From Bacteroidota bacterium (lineage in GTDB: Bacteria > Bacteroidota > Ignavibacteria > Ignavibacteriales > Melioribacteraceae): 8,043 nt of DNA. Made by a program: the position numbers and the translations under genes. The DNA lies in contig JAEXOD010000071.1 in the NCBI GenBank assembly GCA_023447335.1, forward strand, positions 1 through 8,043, written 5' to 3'. Below are positions 1 to 5,781 of this stretch, piece after piece; positions within the stretch are counted from its first letter, which is position 1, and each line of letters starts with the position of its first letter. The notes beneath the pieces were generated by a model. It worked only from the letters and a program-made list of their open reading frames with translations. It was not told where the DNA came from and did not search any database.

Positions 1-677
1 CCAAATTGACCGCATAATTCATTTGCTCCCTTTTCTTCAAGCATTTTGTCTAAAGTAGAATCTAATCTGCTAACAAAAAACGATGCAACTGATGAAACTA
101 ATTCAAGTTTTCCGCCAGCATTATGCAATTTTTCCAACCCGCTAATATAAGCTTCTGCAACTTTTTTATAATTTTCTATGCTAAATATTAAAGTTACGTT
201 TACATTAATTCCGTGCGAAATAAGTTCTTCAATAGCTAAAAGTCCTTCGTTAGTAGCAGGAACTTTAATCATAATGTTTTTACGTTTTAATGTTGTAAAC
301 AATCTTATTGCTTCATCAAACGTTTTTTTGTATTCATAAGCCAAATCCGGGCTTACTTCAATACTTACATAACCGTCAAGTCCGTTTGTTTTTTCATAAA
401 CCGGCAACATTAAATCGGCTGCAGATTCAATATCTTTTAATGCCAAGTATTCATAAACTTCATAAGTATCGGTAGTTTTTGTTATAATTTTTTCAATATC
501 GCTATCGTATAATTTGCCTGTGCTTATTGCTTTCTCAAATATACTTGGATTTGAAGTTATTCCACGTAACCCTTCATCAATTAAACCCTTCAATTTACCG
601 TCGGTAACAAATTCTCTTTCTATAAAATCATACCAAATTGATTGTCCCAATTCTGCTAATTTTTCTAATTTACTCAT
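1..677 (-). CDS. tal: Transaldolase, N-terminal part (3' end cut by window edge)
   Basis: Transaldolase moves a dihydroxyacetone unit between sedoheptulose 7-phosphate and glyceraldehyde 3-phosphate, giving erythrose 4-phosphate and fructose 6-phosphate in the cytosolic non-oxidative pentose phosphate pathway. The reverse strand is open from the ATG at 677 to the window edge: 225 codons plus two bases, with no stop. Visible motifs are GITSNPSIFEKA (about residues 39-50), the Schiff-base segment IMIKVPAT with the catalytic lysine at residue 138, INVNVTLIFS, and SVASFFVSRLD. This is the longer Mycobacterium/cyanobacterial-type subfamily, usually about 360-390 residues, so roughly the last third is missing here. 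A fusion to phosphoglucose isomerase, known in this subfamily, cannot be excluded. The start is supported by GGAG at 684-687, six bases upstream. It is divergent from the 906-3280 genes, which include transketolase, its pathway partner. Confidence 0.95.
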   Translation of the reverse strand, partial: MSKLEKLAELGQSIWYDFIEREFVTDGKLKGLIDEGLRGITSNPSIFEKAISTGKLYDSDIEKIITKTTDTYEVYEYLALKDIESAADLMLPVYEKTNGLDGYVSIEVSPDLAYEYKKTFDEAIRLFTTLKRKNIMIKVPATNEGLLAIEELISHGINVNVTLIFSIENYKKVAEAYISGLEKLHNAGGKLELVSSVASFFVSRLDSTLDKMLEEKGANELCGQF

Positions 678-683
678 TTTTAT

Positions 684-687
684 CTCC
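684..687 (-). promoter_or_regulatory. Ribosome binding site of tal
   Basis: On the reverse strand GGAG lies six bases before the tal ATG at 677. It closely resembles the site before tkt (CGGAG followed by A-rich bases), which supports both starts. Confidence 0.75.
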
Positions 688-762
688 GTAACTTTAAAAA
701 TAATAACTTTAAATATAAAAACTATTTAACAAATAATCACCGTATTAAGAATTGTTAATATC

Positions 763-776
763 TGAAATATATTTCA
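763..776. repeat. 14-bp perfect palindrome in the tal/906-gene divergent region
   Basis: TGAAATATATTTCA is its own reverse complement. It lies 85 bases upstream of the tal start codon and about 130 bases upstream of the ATG at 906, a position suited to an operator for a dimeric regulator. A palindrome of this length can arise by chance in several kilobases of AT-rich DNA, so only its position between divergent genes of one pathway argues for function. It is superficially like an ArgR or cre box but matches neither properly: there is no central CG, and the half-site is not TGAAT. Confidence 0.35.
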
Positions 777-817
777 CGTAAAACATTAAGTTATTTATTT
801 ATCATCGGTTCAATTTG

Positions 818-874
818 TTTTATACTGTCATTTCCGGTTTAGCAAATAAAAAATATTTGTAAAACAGTATAAAA
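818..874. repeat. Inverted repeat, 11-bp exact arms, between tal and the 906 gene
   Basis: TTTTATACTGT at 818-828 is the exact reverse complement of ACAGTATAAAA at 864-874. The 35-base spacer gives a centre-to-centre distance of 46 bp. With one extra T allowed, similarity extends a few bases outward. The repeat sits 31 bases before the ATG at 906. It could be a pair of half-sites for a regulator that loops DNA, a hairpin in the 5' leader of the 906-tkt transcript, or chance. The TATAAA inside the right arm (868-873) resembles a -10 element but has no convincing -35. Confidence 0.4.
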
Positions 875-905
875 ACTTGTAATTTAATGTTTTGTATTTT
901 ATTAA

Positions 906-1250
906 ATGGATAAAACTTTGTTAGAAAAAATTGTAAATATCTACATAATAATTGAAGGCGAAACAATAAAACAATTAAAGGGAATTGCCTACGAGAAAGA
1001 AGGAACCGATTATGAAAAAATCGAATTTCTAAAATCCCAAGCAGAAAATGACATTAATCGGTCGATTAATTTTAATCCTCCTGTTAGTAATAAAGGAGAT
1101 TTAATGACATATAAACAATTTAATAAACTTGCAAAACACGGAGAAGAACATAAACTTTTCGTTGAGATATTTGAGTATTTCGATTTACCCGAAAATCCTC
1201 TTATTTGTGTTTCTCCCGTAATTAACGGAAAAATAAATAGTAAAATATAG
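906..1250 (+). CDS. Hypothetical protein, 114 aa, upstream of transketolase
   Basis: I do not recognise this protein family. The predicted product has no signal peptide and no clear membrane segment. A short hydrophobic run (IVNIYIII, about residues 9-16) is followed by a charged, probably helical stretch to about residue 52. A proline-containing linker (NPPVSN) and a second segment, residues 67-114, come next and end in a mixed hydrophobic tail. Codon choice is AT-rich like the neighbours, consistent with real coding. The stop lies 14 bases before the tkt ATG, so the two are probably cotranscribed. The ATG at 906 has no ribosome binding site. In contrast, an in-frame ATG at 1104 (residue 67) is preceded by AAAGGAG at ideal distance, so the true or an additional product may be only 48 residues. 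Function unknown; a role tied to transketolase or sugar phosphates would be guesswork from position. Confidence 0.6.
   Translation: MDKTLLEKIVNIYIIIEGETIKQLKGIAYEKEGTDYEKIEFLKSQAENDINRSINFNPPVSNKGDLMTYKQFNKLAKHGEEHKLFVEIFEYFDLPENPLICVSPVINGKINSKI
1092..1098 (+). promoter_or_regulatory. Strong internal ribosome binding site before in-frame ATG 1104
   Basis: AAAGGAG lies five bases before ATG at 1104-1106, which is codon 67 of the 114-codon frame that opens at 906. It is a better site than anything before 906 and suggests translation of a 48-residue protein (1104-1250), either instead of or together with the long form. It could also be an incidental Gly-Asp codon pair (GGA GAT) in a real long protein. 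Confidence 0.5.
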
Positions 1251-1254
1251 AAGC

Positions 1255-1258
1255 GGAG
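1255..1258 (+). promoter_or_regulatory. Ribosome binding site of tkt
   Basis: GGAG is spaced six bases from the ATG at 1265, in the 14-base gap after the stop of the upstream gene. It fixes the tkt start. Confidence 0.8.
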
Positions 1259-1264
1259 AAAAGA

Positions 1265-3280
1265 ATGCCGGAACTTAGTAAGCCAATTAATCAAAAATGT
1301 ATTAATACAATACGAATATTATCAGCAGAAGCAATTCAAAAAGCAAATAGCGGTCACCCCGGATTACCTTTGGGCTGCGCCCCTATATCCCATCTACTCT
1401 ATTCAGTTGTAATGAAGCATAATCCAAATAACCCCAATTGGTTAAACAGAGATAGATTTGTTTTATCCGCAGGTCACGGTAGCACAATGTTATATAGCTC
1501 GTTGCATCTTTGCGGTTATAATATAAGCATTAATGATATTAAAAACTTTAGACAATTTGGTAGCATTACACCGGGGCATCCTGAATTTGGGTTAACTCAA
1601 GGAGTAGAAACTACAACCGGTCCGTTAGGTCAAGGTTTTGCAAATGCCGTAGGTATGGCTTTGGTTCAACACTATTTTGCAGCAAAATACAACAAACCAA
1701 ACTTCAATATTATTGATAATTATATTTATGTTATTGCCGGTGACGGTGATATGATGGAAGGAATTACTCATGAAGCCGCTGCTTTTGCCGGTCACAATAA
1801 ATTTAGTAATTTAATCGTTTTTTATGATAATAACAAAATCACTATTGATGGTAGCACATCACTTGCAATGAGCGAAAACGTTGCAGACAGATTTATAGCT
1901 TACGGTTGGAATGTTTTACATGTTAAAGATGCTAATAACTTAAGCGAATTAAATGAAGCCGTAAAAAAAGCTAAAGAGTTTACTAGCGCACCTTCTCTAA
2001 TTGTTGTTGATACTACAATCGGTTTTGGTAGTCCTAACAAACAAGGAAAATCAAGCGTTCACGGCTCACCCCTCGGCAAAGAGGAACTTGCCCTTACAAA
2101 AGCTAATCTAGGATGGAATTATACAGAAGAATTTTTTGTTCCCGAAGAAGTTTATTCTCACTATGAGAAAGTTAAAATTAAAGGGATGCAGTTAAATAGC
2201 GAATGGGATTCTTTATTTGAGAAATATTCAAAATCATACCCCGCCGAAGCTTCAGAATTTACGGATTCAATTAACGGTAATTTTGTTAATACAGAAACAT
2301 TAAATATACCCGAATTCACTGATTATAATGCAAGTATTGCTACACGTGTTGCAAGCGGAAAAGTTTTAGATTACTTAGCACAATTTATTCCGAATTTAAT
2401 TGGCGGTAGTGCAGATTTAACTCCTTCAAATAATACTAAACCTGCAGCTTCAAACTCCTTTTCAGCAGATAATTTCACGGGAAGATATATTCATTTCGGA
2501 ATAAGAGAACATGCGATGGGTGCAATTTTAAATGGAATGGTTATGTATGGCGGAGTAATTGCATACGGCGGAACATTTTTAGTGTTTTCGGATTATATGC
2601 GTCCTGCAGTAAGAATTGCTGCTCTTTCACACATCAATCCAATTTTTGTTTTTACACACGATAGTATTGGCTTAGGAGAAGACGGTCCTACACACCAACC
2701 TATTGAACACTTAGCAGCGTTAAGATGTATTCCAAATAGTTACGCATTTAGACCTGCAGATGCTAACGAGACAGTATATTCATGGAAATTTGCTCTTCAA
2801 AATAATAAAGCACCCGTATCTTTAGCTTTATCACGTCAAAATATTAAGTTAATTGATAGAAATAAATACGCAAATGCAAAAGGAACTCTTAAAGGTGGTT
2901 ATATCCTAAAAAAATCAGATGCGAAACCTGATTTGTTGCTTTTAGCTTCGGGAAGTGAAGTAAATTTATGTTTAGAAGCTGCAGAAAAACTAGAAAAAGC
3001 AGGATTGAAAGTAAATGTTATAAGCATGCCATGTACACAGTTATTCGTTAAACAAGATGCTAAATATAAAAACAGCGTCTTACCAAAAGAATGCCAAACT
3101 AGACTTGCAATTGAAGCCGGTGTGAGACAGGGCTGGGATAAATACTTAGGAAATAACGGCGATATGATCAGTATAGAAACATTCGGAGCGAGTGCACCAT
3201 ACGAAATTCTATATGAAAAATACGGATTAACCGTTGATAATATTATTAGTAAAGCTAAAAAACTATTAAAGAATAAATAG
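1265..3280 (+). CDS. tkt: Transketolase
   Basis: This thiamine-diphosphate- and divalent-metal-dependent enzyme transfers two-carbon ketol units between ketose and aldose phosphates, for example xylulose 5-phosphate to ribose 5-phosphate or erythrose 4-phosphate. At 671 residues it is full length for the E. coli-type family. The N-terminal cofactor domain shows SGHPG (His31), SAGHGS (His71), PGHPE (His105), GPLGQG (119-124) and the ThDP motif, which starts GDGDMMEG at 159 and ends with DNN at 188-190. His266 lies in VHGSPLG. The middle pyrimidine-binding domain has GGSADL (380-385), the catalytic glutamate in REHAMGA (Glu415), and THDSIGLGEDGPTHQP with His465 and His477. Arg525 in LSRQ is a phosphate-binding candidate. 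The C-terminal domain runs from about residue 545 to the end. No catalytic residue appears to be missing. It follows the small 906 gene by 14 bp and faces away from tal, its pathway partner. Confidence 0.98.
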   Translation: MPELSKPINQKCINTIRILSAEAIQKANSGHPGLPLGCAPISHLLYSVVMKHNPNNPNWLNRDRFVLSAGHGSTMLYSSLHLCGYNISINDIKNFRQFGSITPGHPEFGLTQGVETTTGPLGQGFANAVGMALVQHYFAAKYNKPNFNIIDNYIYVIAGDGDMMEGITHEAAAFAGHNKFSNLIVFYDNNKITIDGSTSLAMSENVADRFIAYGWNVLHVKDANNLSELNEAVKKAKEFTSAPSLIVVDTTIGFGSPNKQGKSSVHGSPLGKEELALTKANLGWNYTEEFFVPEEVYSHYEKVKIKGMQLNSEWDSLFEKYSKSYPAEASEFTDSINGNFVNTETLNIPEFTDYNASIATRVASGKVLDYLAQFIPNLIGGSADLTPSNNTKPAASNSFSADNFTGRYIHFGIREHAMGAILNGMVMYGGVIAYGGTFLVFSDYMRPAVRIAALSHINPIFVFTHDSIGLGEDGPTHQPIEHLAALRCIPNSYAFRPADANETVYSWKFALQNNKAPVSLALSRQNIKLIDRNKYANAKGTLKGGYILKKSDAKPDLLLLASGSEVNLCLEAAEKLEKAGLKVNVISMPCTQLFVKQDAKYKNSVLPKECQTRLAIEAGVRQGWDKYLGNNGDMISIETFGASAPYEILYEKYGLTVDNIISKAKKLLKNK

Positions 3281-3328
3281 TTTTTCGTTCTTTGGAATTA
3301 AGAGATAAAAAAATAATTTTGAATTTCA

Positions 3329-3342
3329 ACTACTTAAGTAGT
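3329..3342. repeat. 14-bp perfect palindrome downstream of tkt
   Basis: ACTACTTAAGTAGT is perfectly self-complementary. Allowing one unpaired G at 3343, TTCA (3325-3328) and TGAA (3344-3347) extend the dyad. It starts 49 bases after the tkt stop. In RNA it would be a short stem with a TTAA loop and no following U-run, so it is not a standard terminator. A protein binding site or chance are the alternatives. Confidence 0.3.
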
Positions 3343-3362
3343 GTGAATACTAAAAACGTTAA

Positions 3363-3408
3363 CTTGGGGCTGTATTAAAATTCATCAATTCAATAATACA
3401 GCTCCAAG
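3363..3408 (+). repeat. Strong hairpin, 15-bp stem and 16-nt loop, after tkt
   Basis: CTTGGGGCTGTATTA (3363-3377) pairs with TAATACAGCTCCAAG (3394-3408) along its whole length, with a single G-T pair (3368/3403). In a plus-strand RNA that pair is a tolerated G-U wobble, whereas a minus-strand RNA would have a C-A mismatch. That suggests the structure matters in the tkt-direction transcript. It lies 82 bases after the tkt stop. No U-tract follows, so it is not a classical intrinsic terminator. It may be a 3'-end stabilising or processing hairpin, a miniature repeat element, or the leftover end of an insertion sequence. Confidence 0.6.
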
Positions 3409-3661
3409 ATATAGCGAAAGGAAGATATTCTAAATTATTAAGTTTTATATTACTTTAAGCGTACTTTTATACTCGCTATCAAAAGTTTCCGGTATTTTCG
3501 GTTTGTTATTTTTATTTATTATTAGCTTATTATTTACTTTGTGCATTAATTTAGTAATACGGTAAAAGTTGTTTTATTAAGTTAATATCATCGATTTTGA
3601 TTATAAACTTGCTCTCGGTAAACATCTTCTGAAGGATAGAATAACGTATTTATCTGAAAAA

Positions 3662-3691
3662 TTGCTATAAGTATTATAAAAGGGACATAAT
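3662..3691 (+). promoter_or_regulatory. Possible promoter of the radical SAM gene
   Basis: TTGCTA (3662-3667) and CATAAT (3686-3691), 18 bases apart, match the general housekeeping -35/-10 pattern at 4/6 and 5/6 positions. Initiation near 3698 would leave a leader of about 39 bases before the ATG at 3737. In such AT-rich DNA chance matches are frequent, and the promoter consensus of this organism is unknown. Confidence 0.25.
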
Positions 3692-3736
3692 ATTTATTAC
3701 TCTCATAATTATTAACATATAATAAAAACAGGCACT

Positions 3737-4717
3737 ATGAGATATCGCTACACAGATTTATATAAATCAGGTAAATTTTTAGAAATTTCACAAATATTAA
3801 ACAACAAACTTAATAATTGTAATCTATGCCCGCATAATTGTAATGTGAATAGGTTACACGGCGAAATGGGCTTTTGCAAAACCGGTAAAGAAATTTTTGT
3901 AGCCAGCTACTGCGATCATCACGGTGAAGAACCACCAATATCCGGCACAATGGGAAGCGGTACAATATTTTTTGCAAATTGTAATTTGCATTGTATTTAT
4001 TGCCAAAACCACCAAATAAGCCAAAATAAAACAAAAAATAATTTCAAGGAATATACAACAATACAACTTGCTGAAATCATGTTAAATTTACAAAGCAAAA
4101 ATGTACATAATATTAACTTGGTTTCCCCTTCACATTATATTGCCCAAATTACGGAATCAATCTATTTAGCAACACAAAAAGGATTATATATTCCAATTGT
4201 ATATAATTCTAACGGCTATGACAACCCGGAATCAATCTTTTATTTAAACGGAATAATTGATATTTATCTCCCTGATATTAAATACGCTTCCGATTTATAT
4301 GCACGAAAATACTCTGCAGCAAAAGAATATGTAAAAAACACTCGAAAAGCCGTTTTAGAAATGTATAAACAAGTGGGAGATTTGGTTACTAACGAAAACG
4401 GCATTGCAATTAGCGGATTAATAATAAGACTTTTAGTATTACCCAACGACATTAGCGAAACAATCGATACTTTACGTTGGATAAAAGCTAATTTAGGAAC
4501 CACAGTTTTTATTAGTTTGATGTCTCAATATTATCCGGCAAATAAAGCCGATAAAGTACCGCTACTTTCCAGAAAATTGAATTTTCGAGAATATCAGAAA
4601 GTTGAAGACGAATTAATTTCTTTGGGTTTTTCAAACGGATTTTTACAAGGTATAGAAGCACCGGATTATTATAGACCGGATTTCGAAAGAGACGCCCATC
4701 CTTTTGAAAAAAGGTAG
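3737..4717 (+). CDS. Radical SAM protein, PflX-like (COG1313 family)
   Basis: This is a 326-residue predicted 4Fe-4S radical SAM enzyme that would reductively cleave S-adenosylmethionine. The radical SAM motif is C-x3-C-x2-C in CNLHCIYCQN (Cys82, Cys86, Cys89), preceded by GSGTIFFANC. The N-terminus carries a second cysteine set: CNLCPHNC (Cys28, Cys31, Cys35), then GFC (Cys47) and Cys59. It is followed by HHGEEPPISG, which is diagnostic of the family annotated as PflX or 'pyruvate formate-lyase activating enzyme-like'. The C-terminus has the family-typical GIEAPDYYRPDF and ends HPFEKR. Members often get labelled as glycyl-radical activases, but the substrate is unestablished and no glycyl radical enzyme lies in this window. 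The ribosome binding site is weak (AGG at 3730-3732). The gene stands alone after a long intergenic region and its stop is 2 bp from the convergent tyrA stop. Family call firm, function open. Confidence 0.88.
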   Translation: MRYRYTDLYKSGKFLEISQILNNKLNNCNLCPHNCNVNRLHGEMGFCKTGKEIFVASYCDHHGEEPPISGTMGSGTIFFANCNLHCIYCQNHQISQNKTKNNFKEYTTIQLAEIMLNLQSKNVHNINLVSPSHYIAQITESIYLATQKGLYIPIVYNSNGYDNPESIFYLNGIIDIYLPDIKYASDLYARKYSAAKEYVKNTRKAVLEMYKQVGDLVTNENGIAISGLIIRLLVLPNDISETIDTLRWIKANLGTTVFISLMSQYYPANKADKVPLLSRKLNFREYQKVEDELISLGFSNGFLQGIEAPDYYRPDFERDAHPFEKR

Positions 4718-4719
4718 AA

Positions 4720-5781
4720 TTATTTAGTATTATATCCTATTGAACTCATTAATTCTTGAGCCTTTTTCGCATCTTCCTCAGATTCAAAAGATAGTCTAAA
4801 CGTTCCTCCTGTACCTTCCCTTATTTTCAAAAGTTCAATATCTTTTATATTTATTCCGTTTGAAAATAAGATAGTTGATATTTTACTAACAACTCCCGGC
4901 TCATCTTTAACAAAAACATATATTTCATGTAAGGGAATTAAAAATCCTTTAGAAGTTTTAGGAATTTCTTCTCTGTGAATCCTCGCTTCGTTAAACGACT
5001 CGTTTAAGGAATAATGTTCATCGTTTATTACGGCAGTTTTAATCTCATTCAGTTTATCAACAAATAAATCAATAGCCCTAACAATATTCCCTTTATTGTT
5101 TGCAATTATCGATTCCCATATTTTATAATCACTTGTGGCTATTCGTGTCATATCTCTAAAACCACCGGCAGCAAAATCAATATAATTAACTTTATCTTTA
5201 CAATTAGCAGCAAAATTAACCAAGTTAACCGATAATAATTGAGGCAAATGACTAACAACCGAAACAACCTTATCATGTAAAAAAGGGTCAAGAACTGCTA
5301 CTCTTGCCCCTATTTTATTTAGTATATTCAATAATATTTCATCTTCTTTTGTAATTATATAAACTGAATTTTCAAATAATAACGGATCGCTATTATCAAG
5401 ACCCCCTTTTTCTTTTCCGGTCATCGGGTGTCCTCCGATGTACGTCCCTCTACTTGTGGAACTATTCCAAATTTCTTGAAAAATTCCCTTAACACTACAT
5501 ACATCCGAAATAATTTGATTTTCAGATAAAGATAAAATTAGTTCACCGAAAACTTTTATGGATAAATTTACAGGTAAACATAAAAATATTAAATCTGAAT
5601 TTAATGCCTCTGAAGTAGCATCTAATCTTTTGTCAATAACTTTTAGATTTAAAGCTTTTTCTACGGTTTCGGGTAAATCAAAGCCGGCAATTAAAACATC
5701 AGGAAAAGCGGTTCTAATAGCTTTTGCTAAAGATGCACCAATTAAACCAAGTCCTAAAACTGCAATCTTTTTTACTACCAT
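4720..5781 (-). CDS. tyrA: Prephenate dehydrogenase with C-terminal ACT domain
   Basis: The enzyme oxidatively decarboxylates prephenate to 4-hydroxyphenylpyruvate with NAD(P)+, the committed step to tyrosine in the cytosol. The N-terminal Rossmann fold shows GLGLIGAS (residues 10-17). The catalytic region has SDVCSVKG (92-99), GGHPMTGKEKGG with the conserved His118, SHLPQ (His178), and the substrate-binding segment GGFRDMTRIA (206-215). Residues about 284-353 form an ACT domain (IYVFVKDEPGVVSKIS, then SNGINIKDIELLK), a small-molecule regulatory module that in other TyrA proteins is linked to tyrosine feedback; the ligand here is inferred. At 353 residues it fits monofunctional ACT-containing TyrA, with no chorismate mutase fused. 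Its ATG directly follows the aroF TAG stop, so translation is probably coupled. There is no clean ribosome binding site, only a loose AGG/GAG pair in the aroF end. Confidence 0.93.
   Translation of the reverse strand: MVVKKIAVLGLGLIGASLAKAIRTAFPDVLIAGFDLPETVEKALNLKVIDKRLDATSEALNSDLIFLCLPVNLSIKVFGELILSLSENQIISDVCSVKGIFQEIWNSSTSRGTYIGGHPMTGKEKGGLDNSDPLLFENSVYIITKEDEILLNILNKIGARVAVLDPFLHDKVVSVVSHLPQLLSVNLVNFAANCKDKVNYIDFAAGGFRDMTRIATSDYKIWESIIANNKGNIVRAIDLFVDKLNEIKTAVINDEHYSLNESFNEARIHREEIPKTSKGFLIPLHEIYVFVKDEPGVVSKISTILFSNGINIKDIELLKIREGTGGTFRLSFESEEDAKKAQELMSSIGYNTK

Larger units (their letters stand above)
3281..3736. other. 456-bp intergenic stretch with dyads, no intact gene
   Basis: This is the largest gene-free stretch in the window, between tkt and the radical SAM gene. 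It holds a perfect 14-bp palindrome (3329-3342), a long hairpin (3363-3408) and a possible promoter near the right end. No ORF with a start codon and ribosome binding site is convincing on either strand. The reverse strand carries a 33-codon ATG frame at 3546-3445 and a 48-codon frame without a start (3734-3588) that could be gene remnants, but this is weak. No tRNA, known riboswitch core or insertion-sequence ORF was seen. Confidence 0.6.

Noticed and set aside
514..729. Plus-strand 71-codon frame antisense to the tal start
   Set aside because: It lies opposite a clear transaldolase and has a low-complexity, non-protein-like tail running into the intergenic region. There is no ribosome binding site.
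1010..1294. Minus-strand 94-codon frame across the 906 gene and tkt start
   Set aside because: It is antisense to the tkt start and the operon junction, and has no ribosome binding site. It is a shadow of AT-rich coding on the other strand.
3718..3723. Exact TATAAT just before the radical SAM gene
   Set aside because: It is only 13 bases before the ATG, with no -35 at a proper distance. It would give an almost leaderless mRNA. A TTGCTA/CATAAT pair upstream is a slightly better candidate.
3810..4503. Minus-strand frames inside the radical SAM gene
   Set aside because: They are antisense to a gene whose cysteine motifs and family signatures are intact, and none has a convincing start.
4700..4714. 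CCTTTT-gaa-AAAAGG hairpin at the end of the radical SAM gene as a terminator
   Set aside because: The stem is short with weak A-T pairs, lies inside the coding end and has no following T-run on either strand.
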